The position numbers and the translations under genes were made by a program. From CAIZGX01 sp046048875 (GTDB taxonomy: Bacteria > Bacteroidota > Bacteroidia > Flavobacteriales_D > Sanyastnellaceae): a DNA stretch of 64,000 nt. The stretch spans positions 62,001 through 126,000 of the forward strand of contig JBJOFG010000014.1 in NCBI GenBank assembly GCA_046048875.1, given 5' to 3'. This document shows, in pieces, positions 41,901 through 50,005 of this stretch (position 1 is the stretch's first letter; each line of letters begins with the position of its first letter). The notes under the pieces were generated by a model. That model worked only from the letters and a program-made list of their open reading frames with translations. It was not told where the DNA came from and ran no database searches.

Positions 41901-44699
41901 GAAGGAGCTGTTTCAGGATGTTTCGATCCTAACGCAAACAACTACAATGCTGCAGTGACCTGTCCAGACAATACGACCTGTACATACAACAACTTTACCG
42001 CTGGAAACATTGTGGTGACGCGTGTTGGAACAGGATCGGCTGCATTAAGTGCGGCTGCAACGGCCTTGTTTATTGAAGAATACAATACATCAGGATTGGT
42101 TGGAACGATTACTGTTCCAACAACTGGATCTAACAGATTGTTAATGGCTGGTAATTCCACTTCTGAAGGTTTCCTATCTCGCTCTTCTGATTTTTCTAAA
42201 TTATCGATTCCAGGTTACGATGCTACCCTTGGATTAGCAAGTGTTGCTTCTGCAGCAAACATTTTCCGTTCAGTGGGTATCCTTGGACTTGGATACGGTT
42301 CATTCAACAGAATCACTTCTACGTTAACTTCCGGAAGCAACCTACGAAGTGTTACTTCTGAAGGAAACAATTATTGGGGTGGAAATTCTTCTGGAGGTAT
42401 TAGCTACCTTGGAACCGGTGCTTCTTCTGCTGTTTCTAGCACTGTCTCAAACACAAGAAATGTTGTTGTTCATAATGGAAATCTATATTTCTCAACGGGG
42501 TCTGGCGCTACTGGAATCTACAAAGTAGGAAGCGGATTGCCAACAACAAGTGGACAGGTGTCTACGCTCGTTATTGGAACAGGTGCATCACCAGCAAGTC
42601 CATACGGTTTCCAGTTCAATGCTGATGAAACCATTTGTTATATTGCTGACTCAAGAACAGCCGCGGGTGGTGGTGTTCAGAAGTGGGTGAACACAGCAGG
42701 TACATGGGCATTGGCCTACACAATGAGCGTTGGTTCTTCAACCGGTGCTTACGGTGTTGCTGTCGATTTCTATGCAGGCGTGAATCCAAGAATTTATGCG
42801 ACAGTATCAAGCGCAAGCGGTACACAAGTCTTGTATTTCGATGACAACGGAACAACTACTCCGACTTTAAATATTCTTTCTACGTTACTGAGCACCACAT
42901 TTAAAGCATACCGTGGTGTTGCTTTCGCGCCTTGCACGCCTTCTACTTGGTACGCCGATGCTGATGGCGATGGATATGGAGTTGCTACTTCAACATTAAG
43001 CTACTGCACCCAGCCATACGGATATGCTGCAAACAGCAACGATTGTAACGATGCAGTGGCATCTATTAACCCGGGTGCAACTGAAATTTGTAACACGTTA
43101 GATGATGACTGTGACAGCTCAACAGATGAAGGAATTGCTTTGAACACTTACTACACCGATGCTGATGGCGATGGTTTCGGAGCAGGCTTGGGTACAGTGA
43201 CATGTTCAGTCCTTTCAGCGCCATATGTTACAAACAACACGGATTGTGACGACTCGAACATTGCCGTAAATACTGCAGCTACAGAGCTGTGTACAAACGC
43301 TATTGACGATAACTGTAACGGTACTGTAAATGAGAACTGCGGTTCTGAATTGGGTGTAGGAGAAAGCCCTGCAACGGCAGTGAGTGTTTGGACAACATTC
43401 TTCCCGACATGTTCAGCTCAAACGCACACGCTTTCAGGATTTGCATCATCATCATCTTCACAAAGTATTTGTTTAACAGGTGAAGACAAATGGCATTCGT
43501 TTGTTGCAACTTCTGAAGCGGTAAGTATTGTAGTTGGATCAACGGCTAACGATGTCTTGTTGGAATTACAATCGAACGCGGGTGTTCTGCTTGCCACTGA
43601 AAACGCTGTTGCGGGATTAGGAGGTGAGGTATTGAACTTCTCTGGTTTAACTGCTGGTCAAGTGTACAAGGTGGGAGTTAGAAACTACAACAGTGCATTA
43701 GGCATTGGTTCATACACCATTTGTGTGCGAATGTTGAAACGCGGTGGTTGTGATACAGGATCAAGCCCTGCGTGGTCAAGCACATTGAATCTTTGTAAAA
43801 TATTCAAAGCAACATGGGCGGGTGCAGGCGTTCAATACAGATATACCTTTGTTGGAACGAGTGGAATAGCATTAGGAAACACATATACGAAGACACAATC
43901 TTCTGACTATCTTGTTTTGTCTTCAGTTGTTCCAACCATTCCTTTGGGTTGCACATACAGCGTAACTGTAACTTCTATCTACAACTTAGTTGATGCGGCT
44001 GGAAATACAGAGCAAATTGAAGTTCCAGCGTTGTCGGCTTGTTCAATCACCATGGAAGCAACTCCATCGACTGCCCTTCGTGCAAGTGATCGTTGTGTAA
44101 ACGGACCGAAATTCCGTGGAGCAATCGTTGCTTCATTGCCATGGGTTTGTGGTGTAACAAACTGGAAATGGGAATTCACAGAATTGGATGCAGGTGGAAA
44201 CGCAGTGGGTATTCCAATTATTTACTACCGCGGTGCAGCAAGTAACTACTGTAACTTAGGATTGGTTGTAGCACTTCAGTACGGAAAGACGTATGCTGTA
44301 AGAACGGCACCTGTATTCTCATACGGTGAAGGTGCATTTGGAACAGTGCAAACGATGTGTATCGTTGGTTCTGCTGGAATGGTGTTGGAGCAGGGAAGCG
44401 AGGTGAACGGAAACGCTACACGTGATATGCTTGTTGCGAATGAAGTGAACATGAGCTTGTATCCAAACCCAACACACGGAACAGATGTGAACATTAACCT
44501 TTCAGGAGTTGAATCTGACAACGTTCAAATTCGTATCGTGGATGCAATGGGACGTCAATTATGGAGCAACCGTTTCGTAGTAAACGGTGTGTTAAATACA
44601 AACATCACATTCGATCAACCACTTGCAAATGGATTGTACTTTGTTGAAGCGATCTTCAACGGTGAAGTTCAAACACAACGTTTGATGGTTCAGAAGTAA
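38913..44699 (+). CDS. Large multidomain T9SS protein with MopE metal-binding and YDG-like modules
   Basis: This 1928-residue secreted protein has a signal peptide (1-28, ending SAMAQ). An N-terminal jelly-roll-like region (to about 220) is followed by a putative surface module (TNQGIPSAVQSIFVTGANL), a Big-like domain (ITANQPGDATYAAAP), a YDG-like domain (DKYYDGGVGAVITGTL, about 435), and a second jelly-roll region (about 590-770). Four MopE-type modules are present, with CNDGIDNDCDGLIDEGC (about 784), CNGIDDNCSTVIDEG, CNTLDDDCDSSTDEG and CTNAIDDNCNGTVNENC, associated with calcium-binding-like DADGDGYG loops. A propeller-like stretch (about 1150-1330) lies between them. The C-terminus is a T9SS type A sorting domain (LYPNPTHGTDVNIN). 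It is probably a calcium- or metal-stabilised surface protein. It is monocistronic, with its own promoter and terminator. Confidence 0.9.
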   Translation: MKQKLVRFSSLLSLLVSALFIATSAMAQTNPTPQSLPYTQDFSAYTGSTTAYLPGWQGWTIAGSTSAVSFPTAAPSGNQTQAAGTNASTGGNVYDFNGKIGFLNTASALKSFCLSINTTGYTSVQVSYVAATQRTQSADRVGAMGLQYRIGNTGTFMDVGTSYQNINTVANLSGTGSINPSTITVNLPASCDNLPEVQLRWVYKEVSGTGGRPSFSVDDVAVSGTVYVAPTLSFTTTPSPFDTFSTNQGIPSAVQSIFVTGANLQGNVIVTAPAGYEVSSGSGFGSTATLTPTGGALTNALVEIRIAASAAVGFVTGDVSITSLNAPTQTIAGLLGIVNASTLTSQTISFTLASPVTYGVSPITLSATATSGLPVTFSSSNTSIATVSGNTLTIVGAGSVTITANQPGDATYAAAPAVNQSLVVDPIALTVSDAQVTDKYYDGGVGAVITGTLVGVINSDAVTLVGVGNFADPNVANGISVTSTSLLIGAQASNYTLIQPTGLTGNILPAIQTIAFTVAPMVVGDPAQTLTSSSNFSPFTPTYTSSNTAVATVAGNVLTVVGPGTTDITVTNPGDANNATGTTTVTLVVRTGIAKWNYESLGVLSTSGSVYSGPAATVGVNASGSSMSGNHVSAASSWINSGGNGSLTSLSGNNWAVGDYYQFQTSTLGFSSVYVSLDQTGSNTGPRDFQLSYSLDGTNFTNVGSAYALTNTNAWSTTLYKPEHTRSFDLSSISGVAGQPMVYFRATNTSTVSVSNAIVGTGGTSRVDNFSVSGTLCPAEVCNDGIDNDCDGLIDEGCPTINLTGSTSDFCPSYSGSLTFTSTNFTQAYDVVAYLTAANSTTYSAANIVGTATGITGTTGSITVTIPGGTTGGTDYAIILVGTESVTNYTATDVNLNTNVNAICADYGCLDNTACNYDALANISDGSCTYATAWYLNADGDGYAASSTLACTNPGAGYSSTVLPTTDCDDTNAAINPGAVENLCNGIDDNCSTVIDEGAVSGCFDPNANNYNAAVTCPDNTTCTYNNFTAGNIVVTRVGTGSAALSAAATALFIEEYNTSGLVGTITVPTTGSNRLLMAGNSTSEGFLSRSSDFSKLSIPGYDATLGLASVASAANIFRSVGILGLGYGSFNRITSTLTSGSNLRSVTSEGNNYWGGNSSGGISYLGTGASSAVSSTVSNTRNVVVHNGNLYFSTGSGATGIYKVGSGLPTTSGQVSTLVIGTGASPASPYGFQFNADETICYIADSRTAAGGGVQKWVNTAGTWALAYTMSVGSSTGAYGVAVDFYAGVNPRIYATVSSASGTQVLYFDDNGTTTPTLNILSTLLSTTFKAYRGVAFAPCTPSTWYADADGDGYGVATSTLSYCTQPYGYAANSNDCNDAVASINPGATEICNTLDDDCDSSTDEGIALNTYYTDADGDGFGAGLGTVTCSVLSAPYVTNNTDCDDSNIAVNTAATELCTNAIDDNCNGTVNENCGSELGVGESPATAVSVWTTFFPTCSAQTHTLSGFASSSSSQSICLTGEDKWHSFVATSEAVSIVVGSTANDVLLELQSNAGVLLATENAVAGLGGEVLNFSGLTAGQVYKVGVRNYNSALGIGSYTICVRMLKRGGCDTGSSPAWSSTLNLCKIFKATWAGAGVQYRYTFVGTSGIALGNTYTKTQSSDYLVLSSVVPTIPLGCTYSVTVTSIYNLVDAAGNTEQIEVPALSACSITMEATPSTALRASDRCVNGPKFRGAIVASLPWVCGVTNWKWEFTELDAGGNAVGIPIIYYRGAASNYCNLGLVVALQYGKTYAVRTAPVFSYGEGAFGTVQTMCIVGSAGMVLEQGSEVNGNATRDMLVANEVNMSLYPNPTHGTDVNINLSGVESDNVQIRIVDAMGRQLWSNRFVVNGVLNTNITFDQPLANGLYFVEAIFNGEVQTQRLMVQK

Positions 44700-44717
44700 A
44701 CGATATTTCTCTCATTG

Positions 44718-44746
44718 AAAAGCCCTTCCATTTGGAAGGGCTTTTT
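44718..44746 (+). terminator. Terminator after the MopE-type protein gene
   Basis: The stem AAAAGCCCTTCC / GGAAGGGCTTTT with a four-base loop (ATTT) ends in a T-run and lies 18 bases after the stop codon. It also faces the end of the convergent DUF6629 gene. Confidence 0.85.
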
Positions 44747-44758
44747 GTTTGTTGCAAT

Positions 44759-45421
44759 TTAAACGAACCTTCTTCTTCTTGTTTCAAGCGTGACAATCCA
44801 GTAAAATATTCCACTCAGTATGGCCGCGAAAAAACACCACGTACTTGGAAGAGAATGCTTGAAAAATACAAATGCAAGAGCCAAAGCAATGAAGTTAGCA
44901 CTGGCCAAAACCTTCGCTCCTTTCAAGCTTGAAATGAAAAGAGGTAAAACAGTTACAATAACATACGTCAGTTGCTGAACGATTTGAATGTTTGTTTCGA
45001 AGGTCGATGCGCTCACAGTGTAATCGATGTGAAAATCATTCACCAAAGGTTGCGGATTTCCTGTCGCTAATGTGTACACGGAATGAAGTCCAGATACGCT
45101 TCCCAATAGAAACAAATAGAAATTTAGTTTCTTCTTCACCCCAGGTTTTTCAATGTGGTAAATGGAAAAAGGCATAAGTATGGGCCACAAGACCCAAGCG
45201 AAAAACAGAAATGAAGTCGTAGCCGCGGATTGAATGAATTGAAAGTCGGGCTGAGTGAAGCTTAGCCACACGAAGCCTTCAGTAAACTGTTGCAACGCGA
45301 AGAGAAAGGGAATAGTTCCTAAGAATTTCAAATTGGAATCTTTGCTCTTCTTGTAGGTGGCAACGCCAATGGTTCCAATAACAAGAGACGCGGAAAAACT
45401 AGCTGTCGCTGAGAAACACAT
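44759..45421 (-). CDS. DUF6629-family membrane protein
   Basis: This 220-residue polytopic membrane protein begins with the family signature MCFSATASFSASLVIGTIG. It has about seven hydrophobic segments, ending with CFFAAILSGIFYWIVTL and a basic tail (ETRRRRF). The family has no assigned function. It is transcribed leftward and converges on the MopE-type gene, with the hairpin at 44718-44746 between them. I recognised no TAnnTTTG in the 75-base intergenic region on this strand. Confidence 0.85.
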   Translation of the reverse strand: MCFSATASFSASLVIGTIGVATYKKSKDSNLKFLGTIPFLFALQQFTEGFVWLSFTQPDFQFIQSAATTSFLFFAWVLWPILMPFSIYHIEKPGVKKKLNFYLFLLGSVSGLHSVYTLATGNPQPLVNDFHIDYTVSASTFETNIQIVQQLTYVIVTVLPLFISSLKGAKVLASANFIALALAFVFFKHSLPSTWCFFAAILSGIFYWIVTLETRRRRFV

Positions 45422-45484
45422 AATTAAATATTTTTTTCAATGTACTTCGAAAAGAATGAAGATGCTTTTTCTTTTTGCTTTTGT

Positions 45485-45492
45485 TAGTTTTG
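45485..45492 (+). promoter_or_regulatory. TAGTTTTG -7 element of the SRPBCC gene
   Basis: A perfect TAnnTTTG match ends four bases before ATG 45497. No TTG is found at the usual -33 distance. Confidence 0.55.
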
Positions 45493-45496
45493 TGGA

Positions 45497-45904
45497 ATGA
45501 TAAAAATTGAAACACAGATCAATTCTTCACTCGAAAATGTTTGGAATTGTTGGACCACTCCAGAGCACATAATGAATTGGAATTTTGCCGGCGACGATTG
45601 GCATTGTCCTGCTGCACGAATAGATTTAGTTGTAGGTGGAAGTTTTACATTCACCATGGCGGCAAGAGACGCTTCGTTTCAATTCGATTTTGAGGGAACA
45701 TACACGGAAGTGATTGCGCAAAGCAGAATAAATATTTTGTTGGCCGATGGCCGTTTGTGGAATACCACGTTTGAAGAAGTGGATGGAGGAGTGAGGGTGA
45801 CCGAAGAGTTCGAAGCTGAAAATCAGAATCCGGAAGACATGCAGCGCATGGGGTGGCAGATGATTCTTGATCGTTTTAAGAATTATGTAGAATCGAAAAA
45901 TTAA
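45497..45904 (+). CDS. SRPBCC (AHSA1-like) domain protein
   Basis: This 135-residue START-like protein shows the AHSA1/SRPBCC pattern: the N-terminal INSSLENVWNCWTTPEHIMNW and the later DLVVGGSFTFTMAA, where a helix-grip fold makes a ligand cavity. The C-terminal WQMILDRFKNYVE is the typical closing helix. The ligand is unknown. A VOC-family gene follows after four bases; such pairs of small SRPBCC and VOC genes are common in Bacteroidota and are probably co-transcribed. Confidence 0.88.
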   Translation: MIKIETQINSSLENVWNCWTTPEHIMNWNFAGDDWHCPAARIDLVVGGSFTFTMAARDASFQFDFEGTYTEVIAQSRINILLADGRLWNTTFEEVDGGVRVTEEFEAENQNPEDMQRMGWQMILDRFKNYVESKN

Positions 45905-45908
45905 GAAG

Positions 45909-46337
45909 ATGGCAACGAAATTTTCAACGTGTTTGTGGGCGGAAGATGCAAAGGGTATGGCGGCGTATTACAAGAATGTCTTTGCCGATTTTCAATTGAT
46001 TTCTGAGAACCCAATGGCGAGTGTTTACGAAATGGCAGGCACGCGTTTCATGAGTTTAAACAACGGACCGCAAGGCATGTCGTTCAACGAAAAGCTTTCA
46101 TTCGTTTTAACATTAGACACCCAAGACGAAATAGATCATTACTGGAATTACTTCACGCAAGAAGGACAAGCGGGTCAATGCGGATGGTTGAAGGACAAAT
46201 ACGGCGTCTCTTGGCAAATTGTCCCAAGCATCTTAGGCAAGCTCATGACCAATCCAGAAACGGCACCCAAGGCAGCTTACGCGTTCATGCAAATGTCGAA
46301 GTTCGACATTGCGAAGTTGGAAGAAGCGGTGAAATAA
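45909..46337 (+). CDS. VOC-family (PhnB-like) protein
   Basis: This 142-residue vicinal-oxygen-chelate protein has the PhnB-like pattern FSTCLWAEDAKGMAAYYKNVF, FMSLNNGP, then WNYFTQEGQAGQCGWLKDKY and GVSWQIVPSIL. The usual metal-binding residues of catalytic members are not clearly present, so it may be non-enzymatic or bind a hydrophobic ligand. It follows the SRPBCC gene by four bases and is probably co-expressed with it. A hairpin terminator follows immediately. Confidence 0.88.
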   Translation: MATKFSTCLWAEDAKGMAAYYKNVFADFQLISENPMASVYEMAGTRFMSLNNGPQGMSFNEKLSFVLTLDTQDEIDHYWNYFTQEGQAGQCGWLKDKYGVSWQIVPSILGKLMTNPETAPKAAYAFMQMSKFDIAKLEEAVK

Positions 46338-46339
46338 AA

Positions 46340-46365
46340 AAGCCTCGCATTTCTGCAAGGCTTTG
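46340..46365. terminator. Terminator between the VOC and SDR genes
   Basis: The stem AAAGCCT / AGGCTTT is extended by GCA/TGC across one mismatch. It lies between two convergent genes and has an A-run to the left and a short T-run to the right. Confidence 0.65.
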
Positions 46366-46381
46366 ATCAAGCGAAAGCAAA

Positions 46382-47197
46382 TTAGAGCTTATAGGTTTTT
46401 CTTACCATTAGAAAGTAGAGCTTGTCGGAAAGCAATTTTCTAAGTATCAACAGTAAAGGGCCGGGTTTACCCACAGCGTATCTCATTTGATCGCTATTGT
46501 CTGTTGCAGATTTGAAAATCATTTTTGCAACAACTTCTGGGCCCTCAGCTTCTTTTAGAACTTTTTCGGCTGCATCATTAAACTTTTGAATGAAACCGTC
46601 ATATTGATTGGTGCTGGTAGGTTTGATAAACGTTCGACTGCGACCGTAAAAATCTGTAACAATAGGGCCCGGTTCAATGAGTTTCATTTTTATATTGAAT
46701 TGAGCTAGCTCATAATGAAGTGATTCTGTAAAACCTTCAACGGCAAATTTTGTAGCGTGGTAAATGCTGTACAGCGGGAATGTTATTTTCCCTCCCATAC
46801 TTGAAATTTGAATAATAGTTCCACCACCGTTCGGTCTCATGTGCTTTATAGCTTCTCTCGTCACGCGCATTAAACCGAAGACATTTGTGTTGAATTGTTT
46901 CTCAATAATATCATCCGACATGGCTTCAAAGGCGCCATCAACGCCATATCCAGCATTATTGACGACAACATCTATTTTCCCGAAATCTTTTTGTGCCAGT
47001 GCCAATGTGTTTTTTATGCTGTCTAAGTCAGTGACATCCATTGGGAACAATTTTACATTCGGTAGGTTTTTGAAGTCAGTCTCTTTTTCCGGAGTTCTCT
47101 GAGTGGCAATTACATTCCATCCATTTTTGGCGAACTCGTGAACAGTAGCTTTTCCAATTCCACTGGAAGTCCCTGTAATTAAAACATTTTTTTTCAT
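46382..47197 (-). CDS. Short-chain dehydrogenase/reductase
   Basis: This 271-residue classical SDR has the cofactor motif LITGTSSGIGKATV (about residue 6), NNAG in VVVNNAGYGV (about 82), catalytic Ser in IQISSMGGK (about 133) and the YHATK active site (about 148). The C-terminal tail is long and basic-hydrophobic (PGPLLLILRKLLSDKLYFLMV), as in membrane-associated SDRs. The substrate is unknown. It is divergent from a MerR regulator with promoters about 50 bases apart, so control by that regulator is likely (inference). Confidence 0.9.
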   Translation of the reverse strand: MKKNVLITGTSSGIGKATVHEFAKNGWNVIATQRTPEKETDFKNLPNVKLFPMDVTDLDSIKNTLALAQKDFGKIDVVVNNAGYGVDGAFEAMSDDIIEKQFNTNVFGLMRVTREAIKHMRPNGGGTIIQISSMGGKITFPLYSIYHATKFAVEGFTESLHYELAQFNIKMKLIEPGPIVTDFYGRSRTFIKPTSTNQYDGFIQKFNDAAEKVLKEAEGPEVVAKMIFKSATDNSDQMRYAVGKPGPLLLILRKLLSDKLYFLMVRKTYKL

Positions 47198-47219
47198 TTG
47201 GATTGTTATTTATGAAAGC

Positions 47220-47250
47220 CAAAACTAGATGGTTAGTTTTGAACCGACAA
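47220..47250 (-). promoter_or_regulatory. Promoter (TTG-N20-TAGTTTTG) of the SDR gene
   Basis: On the minus strand TTG (47248-47250), 20 bases and TAGTTTTG (47220-47227) match the consensus. It lies 22 bases before ATG 47197. Confidence 0.6.
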
Positions 47251-47256
47251 CAGTAG

Positions 47257-47271
47257 AGTATGGTCTATACT
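47257..47271. promoter_or_regulatory. Possible MerR-type operator dyad
   Basis: AGTAT-GGTCT-ATACT is a perfect 5-bp inverted repeat with a five-base centre. It lies between the two divergent promoters and touches the -33 TTG of the merR promoter. The assignment rests on position only. Confidence 0.35.
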
Positions 47272-47301
47272 TGATATTTATTTTTCAACACACTATATTT
47301 G
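47271..47301 (+). promoter_or_regulatory. Promoter (TTG-N20-TATATTTG) of the MerR-type regulator gene
   Basis: TTG (47271-47273), a 20-base spacer and TATATTTG (47294-47301) match the consensus, and the -7 element ends four bases before ATG 47306. The long spacer would suit the DNA distortion mechanism of MerR proteins. Confidence 0.65.
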
Positions 47302-47305
47302 CGCT

Positions 47306-47668
47306 ATGTTAATAAGCGAGCTATCCAAGAAAACAGGTATTTCCGTTCATACGATTAGATTCTATGAGAAATCGGGATTAATAGAGGGGAAACAAGATGA
47401 AACCGTTAAGTCGAATAACTATTTTCATTACAATGAGATTGTCATTGAGAAGTTGGAATTCATCAATGACGCTAAGTCTGTTGGTTTCACGATCAAAGAG
47501 ATTGGTCAAATCATAGACGCTTGGTACAATAGAAAATACACCAAGAAACAGAAGCTCGAAATTCTAGATGACAAATTAATATCTTTAGAAAAGAAGTTGA
47601 AGGAAATCAAGGAAATGAAGAAACAGATTCTTCAGTTCAAGGAAGACGTTCTAAACAACAGGTGTTAG
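47306..47668 (+). CDS. MerR-family transcriptional regulator
   Basis: This 120-residue regulator has an N-terminal winged helix (LISELSKKTGISVHTIRFYEKSGLI, the classic MerR start), the second wing YFHYNEIVIEKLEFI, and a coiled-coil dimerisation helix rich in Lys and Glu (about 80-115). It ends in Asn-Asn-Arg-Cys, a single terminal Cys, which gives no clear metal-sensing motif. It probably bends DNA at the divergent promoter region and controls the SDR gene and itself. A small lipoprotein gene follows after four bases. Confidence 0.92.
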   Translation: MLISELSKKTGISVHTIRFYEKSGLIEGKQDETVKSNNYFHYNEIVIEKLEFINDAKSVGFTIKEIGQIIDAWYNRKYTKKQKLEILDDKLISLEKKLKEIKEMKKQILQFKEDVLNNRC

Positions 47669-47672
47669 GGGT

Positions 47673-48041
47673 ATGAAAAAGCAACACTATCTCGTCCTAG
47701 CGTTATTCATCTCAATGACCTCGTGTTTGCCTTTTCGAACGCTGAATTCAACGACTTACATAAAAGCGAACGATGCATTTATTCTAGGCGACAATGAGCA
47801 CGGGCGTTTCAATGTAACTGTCACAAACACCTCGATTGCCCCGGTAGATATTTGGCAATATCCCTTATCGGGTGGAAGACATTCTCTGGTAACCTTGCGT
47901 CCAACAGAAAAGATTAAATTGAAAGTCGAAGAGAACACTTCAATTCGAATAGAAAATTCATCGAGCGAACAAGTTGCTGTCAGGCTTCGTGTAAAGGGAG
48001 ATTTGGGTTTGTCTATGTTTTACAGGGAGAATTGGCGGTGA
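47673..48041 (+). CDS. Small predicted lipoprotein
   Basis: This 122-residue protein has a lipoprotein signal peptide (basic start, hydrophobic LVLALFISMTSC, with Cys at about residue 18 as the lipobox). The mature part is beta-rich (FNVTVTNTSIAPVDIW, VTLRPTEKIKLKV), and I recognise no family. It is translationally close to merR (four bases), so it may belong to its regulon. Envelope location is the only supported property. Confidence 0.75.
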   Translation: MKKQHYLVLALFISMTSCLPFRTLNSTTYIKANDAFILGDNEHGRFNVTVTNTSIAPVDIWQYPLSGGRHSLVTLRPTEKIKLKVEENTSIRIENSSSEQVAVRLRVKGDLGLSMFYRENWR

Positions 48042-48061
48042 GCGTCAGTTGGAATAAGCGG

Positions 48062-49261
48062 TTACCGGAGCAACCAGTCAATGACATTTATTTTTTGAAT
48101 ACCATTGATATTGGTTGTGTCAAAGTCCATGGTTAAAAGATATTTCGGATATCCGTCGCGTATGTTTTTAAATGCAGTAAGTTCTCTGGCAAGTGTTTTC
48201 TCGTCGCTTACGGTGTAGGCTACTTGATAGTATTCGTATTCGTTGTTTGCCTTTTGCACAATGAAATCAATTTCCTTTTCATTGTTTTTCCCAACATATA
48301 CTTTTCCACCTCTTCGCAGCAACTCGAAATAAATGACGTTTTCTAATTTGTGTCCGAGATTTCCGTCGACTTTATTGGTTGTGGTAATGTTCTTTAATCC
48401 GAGATCTATGAGGTAATATTTTTCATTAGATTGAAGAAGTTCTTTTCCTTTTATATCGAATCTTGCAGCCGGATAAAGGATGTATGACTTAACAAGAAAG
48501 TCGAGGTACTTGGTTATGGTGTTGTGAGAAATGGATTTGTTCGCTGTGCTGAGCTCCTTAGCAATATTTGCAGGAGAGAGATAAGAACCAACATGCTCAA
48601 AAACGAAATCAATCAATCGTTTGAGGTTGTATAAATTTCTTAATTTATATCTCGTGGCAATGTCCTTTATGACAACGGTATTGTATATCGTTTGCAGATA
48701 ATCATTCACAAGATTTTCATCGATTTTAAACAAGCTAACTGCTTCAGGAAATGAACTGGCATTCATATATTTTCTGAATAGTCTATCTGTGTTTCCATCC
48801 TCTGCAAACGCTTGCGTATACTCTTTAAAAGAGAACGGGTGAATGTTTATAGCAATATATCTTCCCGAAAGCAGAGTTGCCAATTCACTGGAGAGTAAAT
48901 AGGCATTGGACCCCGTGACATACAGATCGATATTTTTTTTGGTGAAAAGCGCATTGACTAATTTTTCGAAGTCAGTGATCAATTGAACTTCATCGAGAAA
49001 AATATAATATTTTTCTGTTTCGGAAGTCTTTTGAATAATCTCATCGTAGAGGTTTGACCAGTGATTCAATTGAATATTTTCTCTTTCTTCAAAATTCAAA
49101 AATAGAATGTTTGAATCCGGTGTGCCGTTGTTTTTCAATTCAAGACTAAAGGCTTGTAGCAGAGAAGATTTCCCAGACCTACGAATGCCGGTAATCACCT
49201 TTATTAGGTTTTGATCCTTGAGTAATCTCAGTTTTTTCAGGTAGTCCTCTCTAACAATCAT
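48062..49261 (-). CDS. AAA-type ATPase with DUF4143 domain
   Basis: This 399-residue protein has an N-terminal P-loop ATPase (VITGIRRSGKSSLLQAF, Walker A), YIFLDEVQLI (Walker B), and the sensor-like YVTGSNAYLLSSELATLLSGR. The C-terminal DUF4143 part is restriction-endonuclease-like (YFELLRRGGKVYVGKN, EIDFIVQ). These genes are common as single accessory units in Bacteria and Archaea; function is unknown. The ATG at 49261 is chosen over an in-frame GTG 27 bases upstream, because that codon overlaps a TATATTTG promoter element. It is next to a Fic/antitoxin pair on the same strand. Confidence 0.9.
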   Translation of the reverse strand: MIVREDYLKKLRLLKDQNLIKVITGIRRSGKSSLLQAFSLELKNNGTPDSNILFLNFEERENIQLNHWSNLYDEIIQKTSETEKYYIFLDEVQLITDFEKLVNALFTKKNIDLYVTGSNAYLLSSELATLLSGRYIAINIHPFSFKEYTQAFAEDGNTDRLFRKYMNASSFPEAVSLFKIDENLVNDYLQTIYNTVVIKDIATRYKLRNLYNLKRLIDFVFEHVGSYLSPANIAKELSTANKSISHNTITKYLDFLVKSYILYPAARFDIKGKELLQSNEKYYLIDLGLKNITTTNKVDGNLGHKLENVIYFELLRRGGKVYVGKNNEKEIDFIVQKANNEYEYYQVAYTVSDEKTLARELTAFKNIRDGYPKYLLTMDFDTTNINGIQKINVIDWLLR

Positions 49262-49287
49262 AATATTCAGTAATAGATTGAATATCA

Positions 49288-49295
49288 CAAATATA
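49288..49295 (-). promoter_or_regulatory. TATATTTG -7 element of the DUF4143 ATPase gene
   Basis: A perfect minus-strand TAnnTTTG match lies 26 bases before ATG 49261. It overlaps the in-frame GTG that would give a longer protein. Confidence 0.5.
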
Positions 49296-49390
49296 GGCTT
49301 CTTATTGACAGAAAGTGATGAAAATCGTGTTTTTTGTCAATAAGAGACGTAAGTCATTGAAAAACATAGCGATGAGTTTTGTTATACTAA

Positions 49391-50005
49391 CTATTCCCTC
49401 AGAAGGTCGAGCTGATCAAATATCAACGATGTCAGCAGATTCAAATCGCTATTGATCGTTCCTTCCATATACTTTTCATAGACAAGTTTGTTGTCGGGCG
49501 GATTCAGATTTAGAATGAAGCCTTTTTCGAGTGCTAGTGTTCGAATAAATTCTCGCTGAGCTCTCCCGTTTCCTTCACGAAAAGGGTGAAGATAATTTAT
49601 GTTATCTAGGATTTCAGCGAGTTTCGAAGCAATAGCATTTTTGTCTGTGTTATTCAGAGCCTTGTATTCAAGAATTAGGTTGTCAATGAAGACAAGGGCA
49701 GTATCGAATAAGTTCGTCAGGAAAAACTGCTTGCCGTCTTTGCTTATTTCTACTTTTCGTTTTTCACCGGCCCATTCGTAAACGTCTTGAAATAGGTACT
49801 GGTGAATTTTCAAGAGTGCCGAAGAATCAGCAATTGAAATAGGATTATCGAATAACTCCTCGATGCGATTCGAAACTTTGAAACTTTCGTAAGCAAGCAA
49901 AACTTTTTCATCTTCAATATTCGGAAGATTGCGGAGCACACCATTCTTGAAGGTGTACTGATTTATCGGATCGAGATAATTGTAATTATTTTCCGACGCT
50001 TGCAT
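49391..50005 (-). CDS. Fic-family protein (probable toxin/AMP transferase)
   Basis: This 204-residue Fic-domain protein has the complete catalytic loop HPFREGNGRAQREF (about residue 138), matching HxFx(D/E)GNGRxxR. ILDNINYLHPFREGNGR and the preceding IHQYLFQDVYEWAGEKR are typical. Such enzymes transfer AMP or another nucleotide to protein hydroxyls. Here it follows a small VbhA-type antitoxin gene that overlaps it by 20 bases, so a class I Fic toxin-antitoxin module is likely. It contains no helix of its own with the inhibitory motif near its N-terminus, as expected when the antitoxin is separate. Confidence 0.92.
   Translation of the reverse strand: MQASENNYNYLDPINQYTFKNGVLRNLPNIEDEKVLLAYESFKVSNRIEELFDNPISIADSSALLKIHQYLFQDVYEWAGEKRKVEISKDGKQFFLTNLFDTALVFIDNLILEYKALNNTDKNAIASKLAEILDNINYLHPFREGNGRAQREFIRTLALEKGFILNLNPPDNKLVYEKYMEGTINSDLNLLTSLIFDQLDLLRE

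Noticed and set aside
47673..48041. Secreted periplasmic protein instead of a lipoprotein
   Set aside because: The MTSC lipobox at the end of the hydrophobic segment favours lipid attachment.
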